A stretch of 64,000 bases of DNA. Origin: Crossiella equi (GTDB lineage Bacteria > Actinomycetota > Actinomycetes > Mycobacteriales > Pseudonocardiaceae). The position numbers and the translations under genes were made by a program. The stretch spans positions 9,099,786 through 9,163,785 of the forward strand of contig NZ_JAGIOO010000001.1 of assembly GCF_017876755.1 (NCBI RefSeq), written 5' to 3'. The notes beneath the pieces are model-generated. The model was not told the DNA's origin. It worked only from the letters and a program-made list of their open reading frames with translations, and searched no databases. Below, piece after piece: positions 23,408 to 32,497 of the stretch (positions are counted from its first letter, which is position 1; every line of letters starts with the position of its first letter).

Positions 23408-26110
23408 TCAGCTCGCCAGCGCCCGGTCCAGCTGGGCCCGAGAGGTGATCTTGAGCTTCTGGAAGACCTTGCGCAGGTGGTACTGGACGGTGCGCTTGCT
23501 GATGAACAGCCGGGCGGCGATCTCCGGGTTGCTCAGCCCCTCCTTGGCCAGCGCGGCGATCTGCGCCTCCTGGGCGGTGAGCGGGATCGTGTCCGGGTCC
23601 TCGGCGCGTTCGGTGGCCTCGCCGGTGGCGCGCAGCTCGCGGGTGGCCCGGTCGGCGAAGCCCGCCGCACCCATCTCGCTGAACAGCTCCCGCGCGGTGC
23701 GCAGCTGCACCCGGGCGTCCCCGCGACGGCGCTGCCTGCGCAGCCACTCGCCGTAGGCCAGGTGCGAGCGGGCCAGCTCCAGGCGCACCGGGGTGCGGGT
23801 GAGCAGGGCGATCGAGGCCCGGTAGTGCTGTTCGGCGGCCTCGGTGTCCAGCAGCGCGCGCACCCGCTCGGCCACCCCGGACAGCCAGTCGCCCCGGGTG
23901 ACCTGCTCCCGTTCGGCCAGCCAGCCCGCGACCTCGCGCAGCGCCGCGTTCGCCCCGGACCGGGAGGCGGCGTCGGCGATCTCCGGGACCAGCAGCGGGC
24001 CCAGGGCGAAGCGGTCGCGGCTGAACTGCCCCCACAGCTTCTCGAAGGCCTCGGCGAACCGGCCCCGCGCGTTGGCCAGCACCGCGTCGGCGTAGTCGGC
24101 GAACAACGGCGCCGAGCTGAGCCCGTCGGCGAACCGCGCGCGGACCGCGGCGGCCAGCGGCGCCGTCCGCTCCCCGTCCCCGCGCCAGGCCGCGACCAGC
24201 AGCAGCGTGTCGGCGTTCGGTGCCCCACCGGTGGCCTCGACGACCGAGCGCGCCTCGGCCAGCGAGGCCTCGGCGGCGGCCAGCTCGCCCTCGAAGACCT
24301 GGTTGGCCGCGAGGTGGGCCAGCGCGACCGGCAGGTCGGCGAGCGCACCGGCCTCGCGGCTGGCGCTGACCTGGCGGCGGGTGAACAGGTGCCAGGCCCG
24401 GCTGTCCCACAGGTCCACGGCCACGTTGACCAGCGGGCCGCACGTGCCCGGCCACACGTCCTCGGCGCGGTGCCGGGCCAGCACCTGGTCCAGGCCCCGG
24501 CGCAGCATCGGCGCGGCCGCGTGGTGCCCGGACAGCACGCGCAGGCGCAGCCCGGTCAGCACCAGGCCGCGGGTGCTGCGCCCAGCCTCGGCCGGGACGG
24601 CCAGCGCGACGGCGCGCGGGTCCAGGCAGTCCAGCCCGTCGTCCCAGACGGCCGCGCACAGCGCCTCGGCGTAGACCTCGTCGGCCCGGGCCGGGTCGCG
24701 GGTGAGGAACAGCCCGGCGGCGTCGAGCAGGTGCCCGACCGCCTCGACCCGGCGGTGCAGCCGCAAGGTGATCTGGCCGCGCAGGTGCGTCACCCGGGCG
24801 TGGTGCGGGTCCTGGCCCGGCACCTGGTCGGCCAGGTCCAGCAGCGCCAGCGCCGGGAGCAGCCCGCCGCAGTCGCGCAGCGCCTCGGCCGCGGCCAGCA
24901 GGCGGGGTGCCCGGTCGGCGCGGTCCGGGGTGAGCGCGGCGGCCCGTTCCAGGAACGCCGCCGCGGCGGCCGGACCGCCCCGGGCGCGGGCGCGTTCGGC
25001 GGCCCGGGTCAGCTCGGCGGCCACGTCCTCCTCCGGCACCGTGGTGCCCTGGGCGCGGTGCCAGGCCCGGCGGTCCGGGTCGGTGACCGGGTCGGCCGCC
25101 GCGGCCAGCGCCCGGTGGGCGGCCCGCCGCTGGGCCGGGTCCGCGGCCAGGTAGACCGCCGAGCGGGCCAGCGGGTGCCGGAAGGCGACCGAGGTGTCCA
25201 CGCGCACCAGCCCGGTCTCGGCCGCCCCGGTCGCGGCCTCGGCGCGCAGCCCGGCGTGCCCGGCCGCCGCCCACAGCGTGCCGGGGTCGCCGACCGGGTC
25301 GGCGGCGGCGATCACCAGCCACTGCCGCACCTCGGGGGAGACCTTGGCCAGGCGCCTGCGGTAGGCGGACTCGACGCGCTGCGCCACCGGCAGCACGCCG
25401 GGCAGGGCGAACCCGCCGGCCAGCCCGGCGGGCGTGACGCGGCGGGGCAGCGCCAGCAGCGCCAGCGGGTTGCCGCGCGCCTCGGTCAGCAGCCGCGCCC
25501 GCACCTCGGGGTCCAGGCACCCGGCGAGCGCGGAGTCCAGCAGCTGCCCGGACTCGCGGGCGGGCAGGCCGGGCACGGTGTGCACCGGCAGCGACTCCAG
25601 CTCCGCGCTCGGGGCGCGGGAGGCGAACACCAGGCCGACGCGCTCGGCGGCCAAGCGGCGGGCGGCGAAGGTCAGCACGCGCAGGGTCGCGCGGTCCAGC
25701 CACTGCTCGTCGTCGACCACCACCAGCACCGGCCGGGTGCGGGCCAGCTCGGCGAGCAGCCCGGTGATGCCGAGCGCGACCAGGAAGCGGTCGCCGGCCG
25801 GGCCGTCGGCCAGGCCGAACACCGCGCGCACCGCCGCGCGCTGGGGCGGGGGCAGCAGGTCGGCCTGCGGCGGCAGGGGCGCGATCAGCCTGTGCAGGGC
25901 GGCGAAGGCCAGCTCGCGCTCGGTCCGCACGCCCGCCACGGACAGCACGAGCAGGTCCTCGGCCTCCCCGGTGAGGTGTCGCAGCAGCGCGGTCTTGCCC
26001 ATGCCCGGCTCCCCGGCCAGCACCAGGGCCGTGCCCCGTCCGTCGCGCACCGCGTCGAGCAGGTCCGCCAGGACCTTGCACTCCACCGCCCGGCCCACCA
26101 GTTCCACCAC
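23408..26110 (-). CDS. LuxR-family LAL-type ATPase regulator
   Basis: About 900 residues. The N-terminal P-loop is GEPGMGKTA (about 33-41), with Walker B VLVVVDDEQWLD. A long helical/TPR-like middle precedes a C-terminal LuxR helix-turn-helix (LTAQEAQIAALAKEGLSNPE to the end). LAL proteins are typical pathway activators of actinomycete biosynthetic clusters. GTG 26110 follows AGGAGGGAG by a few bases; a longer in-frame start at 26134 would include that ribosome site, so it is rejected. It lies between the beta-branching genes and a SARP, so it probably controls that cluster. Confidence 0.87.
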   Translation of the reverse strand: MVELVGRAVECKVLADLLDAVRDGRGTALVLAGEPGMGKTALLRHLTGEAEDLLVLSVAGVRTERELAFAALHRLIAPLPPQADLLPPPQRAAVRAVFGLADGPAGDRFLVALGITGLLAELARTRPVLVVVDDEQWLDRATLRVLTFAARRLAAERVGLVFASRAPSAELESLPVHTVPGLPARESGQLLDSALAGCLDPEVRARLLTEARGNPLALLALPRRVTPAGLAGGFALPGVLPVAQRVESAYRRRLAKVSPEVRQWLVIAAADPVGDPGTLWAAAGHAGLRAEAATGAAETGLVRVDTSVAFRHPLARSAVYLAADPAQRRAAHRALAAAADPVTDPDRRAWHRAQGTTVPEEDVAAELTRAAERARARGGPAAAAAFLERAAALTPDRADRAPRLLAAAEALRDCGGLLPALALLDLADQVPGQDPHHARVTHLRGQITLRLHRRVEAVGHLLDAAGLFLTRDPARADEVYAEALCAAVWDDGLDCLDPRAVALAVPAEAGRSTRGLVLTGLRLRVLSGHHAAAPMLRRGLDQVLARHRAEDVWPGTCGPLVNVAVDLWDSRAWHLFTRRQVSASREAGALADLPVALAHLAANQVFEGELAAAEASLAEARSVVEATGGAPNADTLLLVAAWRGDGERTAPLAAAVRARFADGLSSAPLFADYADAVLANARGRFAEAFEKLWGQFSRDRFALGPLLVPEIADAASRSGANAALREVAGWLAEREQVTRGDWLSGVAERVRALLDTEAAEQHYRASIALLTRTPVRLELARSHLAYGEWLRRQRRRGDARVQLRTARELFSEMGAAGFADRATRELRATGEATERAEDPDTIPLTAQEAQIAALAKEGLSNPEIAARLFISKRTVQYHLRKVFQKLKITSRAQLDRALAS

Positions 26111-26202
26111 GGTCTCCCTCCTGTGGAGGGCCACCGTGGCACGCGGGCGGTCCGGCGGACTGTACTCGCGCTAACCCGGCTCCGGCGCGGAGTAACCTGC
26201 GG

Positions 26203-29200
26203 CTAACCCCCGCTGGTCAACGCGGTCACCAGCTGGTCCGCGCGGTGTGCGTACAACAGCACCCCGCGTTCGGCCGCCAGCGCCCTGGCCCGTTCGGCGG
26301 CGGCGAGCACGGTCGGCGCGGGCTCGGCGCGGGCGTGCAGGAGCTTGGCGCGCAGCAGCAACAGCAGCCACTCGGGGTAGCGCTGGCCGTACAGGTCGAG
26401 GAAGTGGTCGGCGCGGTCCAGGGCGGCCGCCGCCTCGGGCAGCTGGCCCGCGGCCAGGTGGATGTCGCCGAGCAGCCCGTACCAGGTGGCCACGCCGGGG
26501 CGGGGCGGGTCCAGGTCCACGGTGATGATCCGGTGCGCCTCGGCGGCCGCCCGCACCGGGTCGCCGCCGGTCATCGCCTCCGCCCAGCACTGGTACAGCC
26601 GCAGCAGCGCGCGGTGCAGCAGGAACGACGGCTCCGGCTCGGCCTCCAAGCCCCGCGCGGCGGCGCGCAGCGTCCAGGCCGGGTCGCCGACCATGGCCGC
26701 GATGGCGGCGGTGAAGGTCGCCCACATCACCGTCGCGTACGGCGTGACCGCCGCGGCCCGGGCCTGCTCCAGCAGTCGCCGCGCGGTGTCCAGGTCGCCG
26801 CGCAACGCCGTCACCTCGGCGAACATGAAGGAGGAGAACAGCTGGTGCTCGCGGCGGAGCTGGGCCGGTTCCCGGCCGGGCTCGGCCGCGGTCGGCCAGG
26901 CGCACTGGCCGAGGTGCCGGAAGGCCTGGCCGATGTTGCCCAGGTCCCGCTGGTGCACCCCCCAGGCGTGCTGGGCGTAGGCCCGGATGGCCGGGTCGGG
27001 GGAGGACTCGCCCTGGACCAGGAGCCGGTGGGCGAGCCTGCCGCTGAGGTCGACCTGGGCCAGCGCGGTGGCCACGTTCCAGCGCCAGACCAGGATCTCG
27101 GTGGCCTCCAGGTCGCGCCCGAGGCCCCGGGCGAGGTCCTCGGCGCGCTCCAGCGGTTCCAGCACGCTGTCCAGGTAGCCCAGGTGCATGCCCAGCACCA
27201 GGTTGAGCTGGGTGAGCGCGGCCAGTTCCAGCTCGACCAGCCCGGCGGTGCGCGCGGTGGTCACCGCGGCGCGCAGGAGCCGGTCGGCGGCGTCGAAGGC
27301 GAACCGGGCCACCGCGTGGCGCCCGGCCCGCAGCAGCGCCTCGGCGGTGCGTTCCGGGTCGGCCAGCGGGCCCGCCGACCACAGGTGGTGGGCCAGCCGT
27401 TCCGCCCCGGTGTGCGGGGCGGCGGCCAGGGCGTCGGCGAGGGCGAGGTGCCAGCGCAGCGCGGTCGTGGGCGAGGTGGTCGAGGCGACCGACTCGCGGA
27501 CGAGGTCGTGGGCGAATCGCAGCGCGGACGGGTTCTCCGGCACGGGCACGAGCAGGCCCAGTGCCAGCAACGGGTCCACCTGGTCCAGGCAGCGGGACAG
27601 GTCCAGCCCGGCGGCCCGGGCGAGCAGGGCCAGCTCGACCTCGCGGCCGATCAGCGCGGCCAGGCGCAGCAGCCCGGTGCACTCGGCGGGCAGCCCGGCC
27701 AGGCGGTGCCGCACCACGTCCCGCACGGTCGCCGGGACCGGCCCGGCCACCGCGCCCGCCCCGGTGAGCAGCCGGGCCAGCTCGCGGACGAAGAAGGGGT
27801 TGCCGGAGGTGCGGGTGTGGATGCCGAGCACGGTGTCCAGGTCGGGCGTGCGGCCGGTCTCGGCCCGGACCAGCTCGGCGACCTCGGCCGGGTCCAGCGG
27901 GCCCAGCTCCAGCCGCCGGTGCTCCGGGGTGCGGCTGATCGCGGCCAGCGCGGCGGTCAGCTCGTCGGCCAGCGGGGCCGGACCGGCCCGGAACGCCCCG
28001 ATGACCGTGCAGCCCGAGGGCAGCCGGGGGGCCAGGTGGGCGAGCAGGCGCAGGGAGGTGGCGTCGGCCCACTGGAGGTCGTCGAAGAGCAGGACCACGG
28101 GCCCGCGCGCGGCGGCCTCGCCCAGCGCGGCCACGGTGTGCTCGAACAGGCGGTGCTGCGACCCGGCCGCGGGCGGCGCGGCGTCCTCCTCGGGCGGCCG
28201 GAGGAGACGGCCCAGCCCACCGGCCAGCCACCGGTCCCGGGCGAGGTCGGGCAGGGCGTCCAGGACGGGACCGACGACCTGCGTCCACGGCCAGAGCGGC
28301 GGTGCGCCGCCGTCCTCGGGACAGCGGCCCCAGACCACGAGCGCACCCCGCTGCCCGGCCCGGACCGCGGCCTCCTCCAGCAGCCGCGTCTTGCCCGCCC
28401 CGGGCTCGCCCTCGACGAGGACCAGCCCGCCGCCGCTGGCCAGGGCGACCTCCAGCGCGGCGACCTCCGCGGTGCGGCCGACGAGCCCGCGGGCGGGCAC
28501 CACCGCGGTGCCGGGCCGCGGCGCCGGGCTGGCGGGCACGAGCACGCGGTGCAGGGCGGCCTGCAGCTCGGGCCCGGGGTCGATGCCGAACTCCTCGGCC
28601 AGCTGCCCGCGCACCCGGTGGAACACCTCCAGCGCCTCGGCCTGGAGGCCGCACGCGGCCAGCACGGAGACCAGGGCGGCCTGCACCGGCTCGTGCAGCG
28701 GGGCCAGCGCGGCGGCCAGGCGCAGCGGCCGCAGCACCCGGGTGGGCGCGCCGGAGGAGACGGCGAGCCCGGCGGCGGCGGTCGCGGCCTCCAGGAGCTC
28801 CTGCTCCAGCGCGCGGAAGACCGACCGGGCCGCCAGCCCCTCGCCGACGGGCCCGCGCCACAGTCCCAGCGCCTCGACGTAGGCGTCCAGCGCACACGGG
28901 ATGCGTTGCCCGGCAACGAGCTCCCGGGCCTCGTCGACGTGGCGGCGGAAGAGGTCGGTGTCGAGCATCCCGGCCCCGGCGGTGAACCGGTAGCCGCTGC
29001 CCTCCCGCTGGAGGTAGGAGCCGCTGGCGCGGGCGGGCAGGTCCGGTTCGAACAGGCGGCGCAGCGCCCCCACGTACTTGTGCACGATGGTGGGCGCACT
29101 CGCGGGTGCGTCCCCGGCCCAGACCAGGTCGATCAGCTCGGCCGTGCTGACCGCCTGCCCGCTCCGCGCCAGCAGCACCGCCAGCAGACAGGCCTGCTGG

Positions 29201-29292
29201 CGCGGTCCGACCGCCAGCTCGGTGCCGTCCCGCCAGACCCGCAGGGACCCGAGCACCTCCAGGCGCAGGCCACCCCCGTGCGACGTCGCCAT
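26203..29292 (-). CDS. AfsR/SARP-type regulator with BTAD and NB-ARC-like ATPase domains
   Basis: 1029 residues. An OmpR-like winged helix (about 10-105) is followed by the BTAD (about 112-255), a P-loop ATPase with GEPGAGKT (295-302), and a long helical C-terminus. SARPs activate antibiotic genes by binding heptameric direct repeats. The ATG at 29292 follows an AGGGGGG site. It is upstream of the LAL gene with a 92-base gap, same strand. The sequence closely resembles the fragment at 23096-23329, suggesting past duplication. Confidence 0.9.
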   Translation of the reverse strand: MATSHGGGLRLEVLGSLRVWRDGTELAVGPRQQACLLAVLLARSGQAVSTAELIDLVWAGDAPASAPTIVHKYVGALRRLFEPDLPARASGSYLQREGSGYRFTAGAGMLDTDLFRRHVDEARELVAGQRIPCALDAYVEALGLWRGPVGEGLAARSVFRALEQELLEAATAAAGLAVSSGAPTRVLRPLRLAAALAPLHEPVQAALVSVLAACGLQAEALEVFHRVRGQLAEEFGIDPGPELQAALHRVLVPASPAPRPGTAVVPARGLVGRTAEVAALEVALASGGGLVLVEGEPGAGKTRLLEEAAVRAGQRGALVVWGRCPEDGGAPPLWPWTQVVGPVLDALPDLARDRWLAGGLGRLLRPPEEDAAPPAAGSQHRLFEHTVAALGEAAARGPVVLLFDDLQWADATSLRLLAHLAPRLPSGCTVIGAFRAGPAPLADELTAALAAISRTPEHRRLELGPLDPAEVAELVRAETGRTPDLDTVLGIHTRTSGNPFFVRELARLLTGAGAVAGPVPATVRDVVRHRLAGLPAECTGLLRLAALIGREVELALLARAAGLDLSRCLDQVDPLLALGLLVPVPENPSALRFAHDLVRESVASTTSPTTALRWHLALADALAAAPHTGAERLAHHLWSAGPLADPERTAEALLRAGRHAVARFAFDAADRLLRAAVTTARTAGLVELELAALTQLNLVLGMHLGYLDSVLEPLERAEDLARGLGRDLEATEILVWRWNVATALAQVDLSGRLAHRLLVQGESSPDPAIRAYAQHAWGVHQRDLGNIGQAFRHLGQCAWPTAAEPGREPAQLRREHQLFSSFMFAEVTALRGDLDTARRLLEQARAAAVTPYATVMWATFTAAIAAMVGDPAWTLRAAARGLEAEPEPSFLLHRALLRLYQCWAEAMTGGDPVRAAAEAHRIITVDLDPPRPGVATWYGLLGDIHLAAGQLPEAAAALDRADHFLDLYGQRYPEWLLLLLRAKLLHARAEPAPTVLAAAERARALAAERGVLLYAHRADQLVTALTSGG

Positions 29293-29387
29293 GCCCGCGG
29301 TGCCCCCCTGGTCGGTCGAACGGTCGGCCAGATGCTAGCGGGACGGCCCGGGTCGCAGCGTCGTGCCCGGGAGGGATGCGCGGCCGG

Positions 29388-30446
29388 TCAGCCGCGGTCG
29401 CGGATCGCCAGCCCGCCCCTGGTCACCGCGCGGATGTGGTCGCTGGCGAGCAGGTCGTGCGGGTAGCCGAGCCCGATCGCGCTGGCCTCGTCCAGCCGGG
29501 CCAGGTGGTCCGCGGTGAGCTCGACCGCCAGGGCGCCGAGGTTGTCCGCCAGCTGGGCCGGGGTGCGGGCGCCGAGGACCGGTGCGGTCACGCCGGGGTT
29601 GGCCAGCGTCCAGGCCAGGGCGACCTGGGCGGGGGTGTGGCCGAGCTCGTCGGCGACCTCCCGGACGGCGTCGGCGATGGCGAGGTTGCGTGCGGTGACC
29701 GTGCCCAGGTTGGCGTTGAAGCTCTTGCGGGTGCTCTCCGCGGTGTCGGGCGCGGTCAGGTCGGCGCGGGTGTACTTGCCGGTGAGCACACCGCCCGCCA
29801 GCGGCGAGTACGGGGTCACGCCCAGACCCAGGGCCCGTGCCATCGGGATGAGGTCGCGTTCGGCGGCCCGGTTGGCGAGGTTGTACTCGACCTGCAGACC
29901 GACCAGCGGGGACCAGCCGCGCAGGTCGGCGATGGCCTGCATGCGCGAGACCTCCCAGGCCGGGGCGTTGGACATCGCCGGGTAGAGCACCTTGCCCTGG
30001 CGGACCAGGTCGTCCAGGGCGCGCAGGACCTCCTCGACCGGGGTGGTGGGGTCCCAGACGTGCAGGTGGAGCAGGTCGAGGTAGTCGGTGCCCAGCCGGC
30101 GCAGGCTGGCCTCGACCGAGCCGGTGAGGCTCTTGCGGTGCGCGCCGCCGGAGTTCGGGTCGCCGGGCCTGCGCAGGGTCGTGTACTTCGTGGACAGGAC
30201 GAGGCTTTCGCGTCTGCCCCGGGTGAACTCGCCCAGCAGGCGCTCGGAGCTGCCGTCGGTGTAGGTGTTGGCGGTGTCGATGAAGTTGCCGCCGCGCTCG
30301 ACGTAGGTGTCGAACAGCGTGCGGGCCTCGTCCTTGCCCGCGCCCCAGCCCCACTCGGTGCCGAAGGTCGCGGTGCCCAGGGCCAGCGGCGAGACGCGCA
30401 GCCCGGACCGGCCCAACAGCCGGTAGGAGTCGAGGGTGAGCGACAT
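29388..30446 (-). CDS. Aldo/keto reductase
   Basis: 352 residues in a (beta/alpha)8 NADPH-dependent oxidoreductase. Catalytic context: NFIDTANTYTDG with Asp and Tyr, VLSTKYT with the Lys, and HLHVWD with the His. The cofactor end VLGARTPAQLADN is present. The ATG at 30446 follows GGAGGA. The divergent XRE-family regulator at 30561 probably controls it. Substrate unknown. Confidence 0.88.
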   Translation of the reverse strand: MSLTLDSYRLLGRSGLRVSPLALGTATFGTEWGWGAGKDEARTLFDTYVERGGNFIDTANTYTDGSSERLLGEFTRGRRESLVLSTKYTTLRRPGDPNSGGAHRKSLTGSVEASLRRLGTDYLDLLHLHVWDPTTPVEEVLRALDDLVRQGKVLYPAMSNAPAWEVSRMQAIADLRGWSPLVGLQVEYNLANRAAERDLIPMARALGLGVTPYSPLAGGVLTGKYTRADLTAPDTAESTRKSFNANLGTVTARNLAIADAVREVADELGHTPAQVALAWTLANPGVTAPVLGARTPAQLADNLGALAVELTADHLARLDEASAIGLGYPHDLLASDHIRAVTRGGLAIRDRG

Positions 30447-30523
30447 GGTGTTCCTCCTGCGTCCGCGGGTGTCGGGACCAACCCTGCGCCGCCGGTGAGC
30501 CGGGGTTAAGGGAGGCGACATCC

Positions 30524-30540
30524 TGGGAACACGGGTCCCA
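30524..30540. promoter_or_regulatory. Inverted repeat between AKR and XRE-type regulator
   Basis: TGGGA and TCCCA arms (30524-30528 and 30536-30540) are separated by 7 bases in the 114-base divergent gap. It is a candidate operator for the neighbouring regulator; short arms make chance occurrence possible. Confidence 0.3.
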
Positions 30541-30560
30541 CCCGGGCGGTTGCACCGGTC

Positions 30561-31394
30561 ATGCCGCCCCGCACCGTGGACCCGACCGAGGAACTGGCCG
30601 CCTTCCTGCGCACCCGCCGCGAACGCCTGGACCCGGACACCCTGGGCCTGCCGTCGCGCCGCCGCACGAGGCGAACCCCGGGCCTGCGCCGCGAGGAGGT
30701 GGCCGAACTGGCGGGCATCAGCACCGACTACGTCGTCCGCCTGGAGCAAGCCCGGGGCCCGCGCCCGTCAGCCGAAGTGGTCGAAGCCCTCTCCCAGGCC
30801 CTGCGCCTGCCCCCGGACGAACGCGCCTACCTCTACGACCTGACCCGCCAACGCCCCCAGGACACGGCGAGACAACCCACCGCGGCGGCACCCCCACTGG
30901 CCGGCCTGGTCGAGGACCTCTCCCCACTGCCCGCCATGGTGATGAACCACCGCTTCGACATCCTGGCCTGGAACCGGGAGATGTCGAAGCTGCTGCTGGA
31001 CTTCGACACCCTGCCCCGGCCGCGCCGCAACGCGATGTGGCTGTGCCTCACCTACCTGAAGTCCCACGACTTCTACACCGACCCCGACCGCATCCTCCGG
31101 GAAGGCATCGCCCACCTGCGCACGGCCTGGGCCGCCCACCCGGAGGACCAGGCCCTGGCGGACCTCATCGCCGGGTTCCGCGCCACCGACGAGGACTTCG
31201 CGCGGCTGTGGTCCGAACGAGCCGTGAAGGTGAACGGCCGGGGCCACAAGAGGATGCGGCACCCGGGCATCGGGACGGTGTCGGTCCAGTTCGAGACGCT
31301 GGCGCCGCAACAGGATCCGGACCAGCTGCTGGTGGTCTACCGGCCCGCCGACGAGGAGAGCCGCGCGGCGTTGCGCCAACTGTCCGCGCGGTGA
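30561..31394 (+). CDS. XRE-family regulator with MmyB-like ligand-binding domain
   Basis: 277 residues. An N-terminal helix-turn-helix (about 35-80, GLRREEVAELAGISTDYVVRLEQ in two parts) is followed by the MmyB-like domain (about 105-270, with NRFDILAWN-type MNHRFDILAWN). Such regulators usually sit next to, and repress, a small oxidoreductase gene, here the divergent aldo/keto reductase. Product is cytosolic. Downstream 31395-31622 (228 bases) shows no gene or clear terminator. Confidence 0.87.
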   Translation: MPPRTVDPTEELAAFLRTRRERLDPDTLGLPSRRRTRRTPGLRREEVAELAGISTDYVVRLEQARGPRPSAEVVEALSQALRLPPDERAYLYDLTRQRPQDTARQPTAAAPPLAGLVEDLSPLPAMVMNHRFDILAWNREMSKLLLDFDTLPRPRRNAMWLCLTYLKSHDFYTDPDRILREGIAHLRTAWAAHPEDQALADLIAGFRATDEDFARLWSERAVKVNGRGHKRMRHPGIGTVSVQFETLAPQQDPDQLLVVYRPADEESRAALRQLSAR

Positions 31395-31622
31395 GGAGCC
31401 AGGGCACGCCTGGACCGAACGACACCGCGGACGAGCTTGCTCTGGCCGGGCTAACCGCGTGCTGCTGCCACCGCGCAGCCCAGTCCCCGCCGAGGGCTGG
31501 TCCCAGCCGACTGGTCCGGGCCCACCCGTCTGCCCATGTCGCACACGAGCCCGGCCACTGCCGTGGTCGGGTTGTTCGGCTCCGGTTCTTACGGTGCCGG
31601 TGCCCAGCGCCAAGGCCGGTTC

Positions 31623-32429
31623 CTAGCCGGGCAGGGAGGCGAACAGGGCCTCGGTGCGCTGCCGGAGGGGTTCGCGCATCGTGCCGTCGGTGTGGATCCA
31701 CAACGCCCCGGCCGCCATGCCCGCCAGGACCAGCTCGCCCACCTCGTTGATGCCCAGGCCACCCTGGAGGAAGGCGTCCACCCCGGGCAGGTGTTCCGCC
31801 GGCAGCGCCACGGACTCGCCGCCGGGCACCGCCCGGGTGTTGCGGGCGATGCCGGTGTCCACCGGGCCCGGGCACAGCACGCTCACGTCGATGCCGTGCC
31901 CGGCCAGCTCCTGGTGCAGCGACTCCGACAGGCCGACCACCGCGAACTTCGCGGTCGTGTAGAGCACCCCCGAGCCCGCGGCCAGTCCGGCGCCGGAGGA
32001 GGTGTTCACGATGTGGCCGCCCTGTCCGCGTGCCAGCAGGCGGGGCAGGAAGGTCTGGACGCCGTTGACCACCCCGGTCAGGTTCACCCCGAGGGCGTGG
32101 TCCCACTTGGCGTAGCTCAGCTCCGCGGCGGGGGAGTAGGCCAGGATGCCCGCGTTGTTGAACAGCAGGCTGACCGGGCCCAGTCGCGACTCGGCCTCGT
32201 CCGCGGCCTCGGTGAAGCCCTCGCGGTCACGCACGTCCAGGCGGAAGGTCGCCACCTCCGTGTGCCGGGACAGCTCCTCCGCGCCGCGGGCCAGTGCGGA
32301 GGAGTCCACATCGGCCAGTGCCAGGAGCACGCCCCGGGCGGCCAGGGCACGCGCGATGCCCAGCCCGATGCCCTGGGCCCCGCCGGTGACGAAGGCGACC
32401 GAACCCCGCTGGATCCGCATGGGGACCAC
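31623..32429 (-). CDS. Short-chain dehydrogenase/reductase
   Basis: 268 residues of classical SDR: TGGAQGIGLG cofactor motif, NNAG, and catalytic Ser with YTTAK (Y-x-x-x-K). GTG 32429 follows GGAGAGG; an ATG three codons later lacks spacing of its own. It diverges from an MFS exporter across a palindromic operator, which suggests shared TetR control and a role in metabolising the same inducer. Confidence 0.88.
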   Translation of the reverse strand: MVPMRIQRGSVAFVTGGAQGIGLGIARALAARGVLLALADVDSSALARGAEELSRHTEVATFRLDVRDREGFTEAADEAESRLGPVSLLFNNAGILAYSPAAELSYAKWDHALGVNLTGVVNGVQTFLPRLLARGQGGHIVNTSSGAGLAAGSGVLYTTAKFAVVGLSESLHQELAGHGIDVSVLCPGPVDTGIARNTRAVPGGESVALPAEHLPGVDAFLQGGLGINEVGELVLAGMAAGALWIHTDGTMREPLRQRTEALFASLPG

Positions 32430-32460
32430 CGTTCCTCTCCTGGACTATGCCGAATGACAT

Positions 32461-32484
32461 TCTCTATGCTGGCCAACATAGAGA
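32461..32484. promoter_or_regulatory. 24-base near-perfect palindromic operator (TetR type)
   Basis: Arms TCTCTATG and CATAGAGA flank a centre containing TGGCCA; only one base pair of the 24-base element breaks symmetry. It lies between the SDR (start 32429) and the MFS gene (start 32498), 13 bases before the latter, where a bound repressor would block both promoters. The TetR gene at 33844-34467 is the obvious candidate regulator. Confidence 0.65.
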
Positions 32485-32497
32485 TGAGAGGGCGCTG

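Noticed and set aside
21953-26206. Very long open frame (over 1400 codons) on the plus strand, antisense to the LAL regulator
   Set aside because: Composition-driven shadow: low-complexity Arg/Gly/Gln/Pro product, no start site, and the opposite strand encodes clear ATPase and LuxR motifs.
26245-29466. About 1070-codon plus-strand frame opposite the SARP
   Set aside because: Antisense shadow of a well-supported BTAD/ATPase gene; no domain recognisable.
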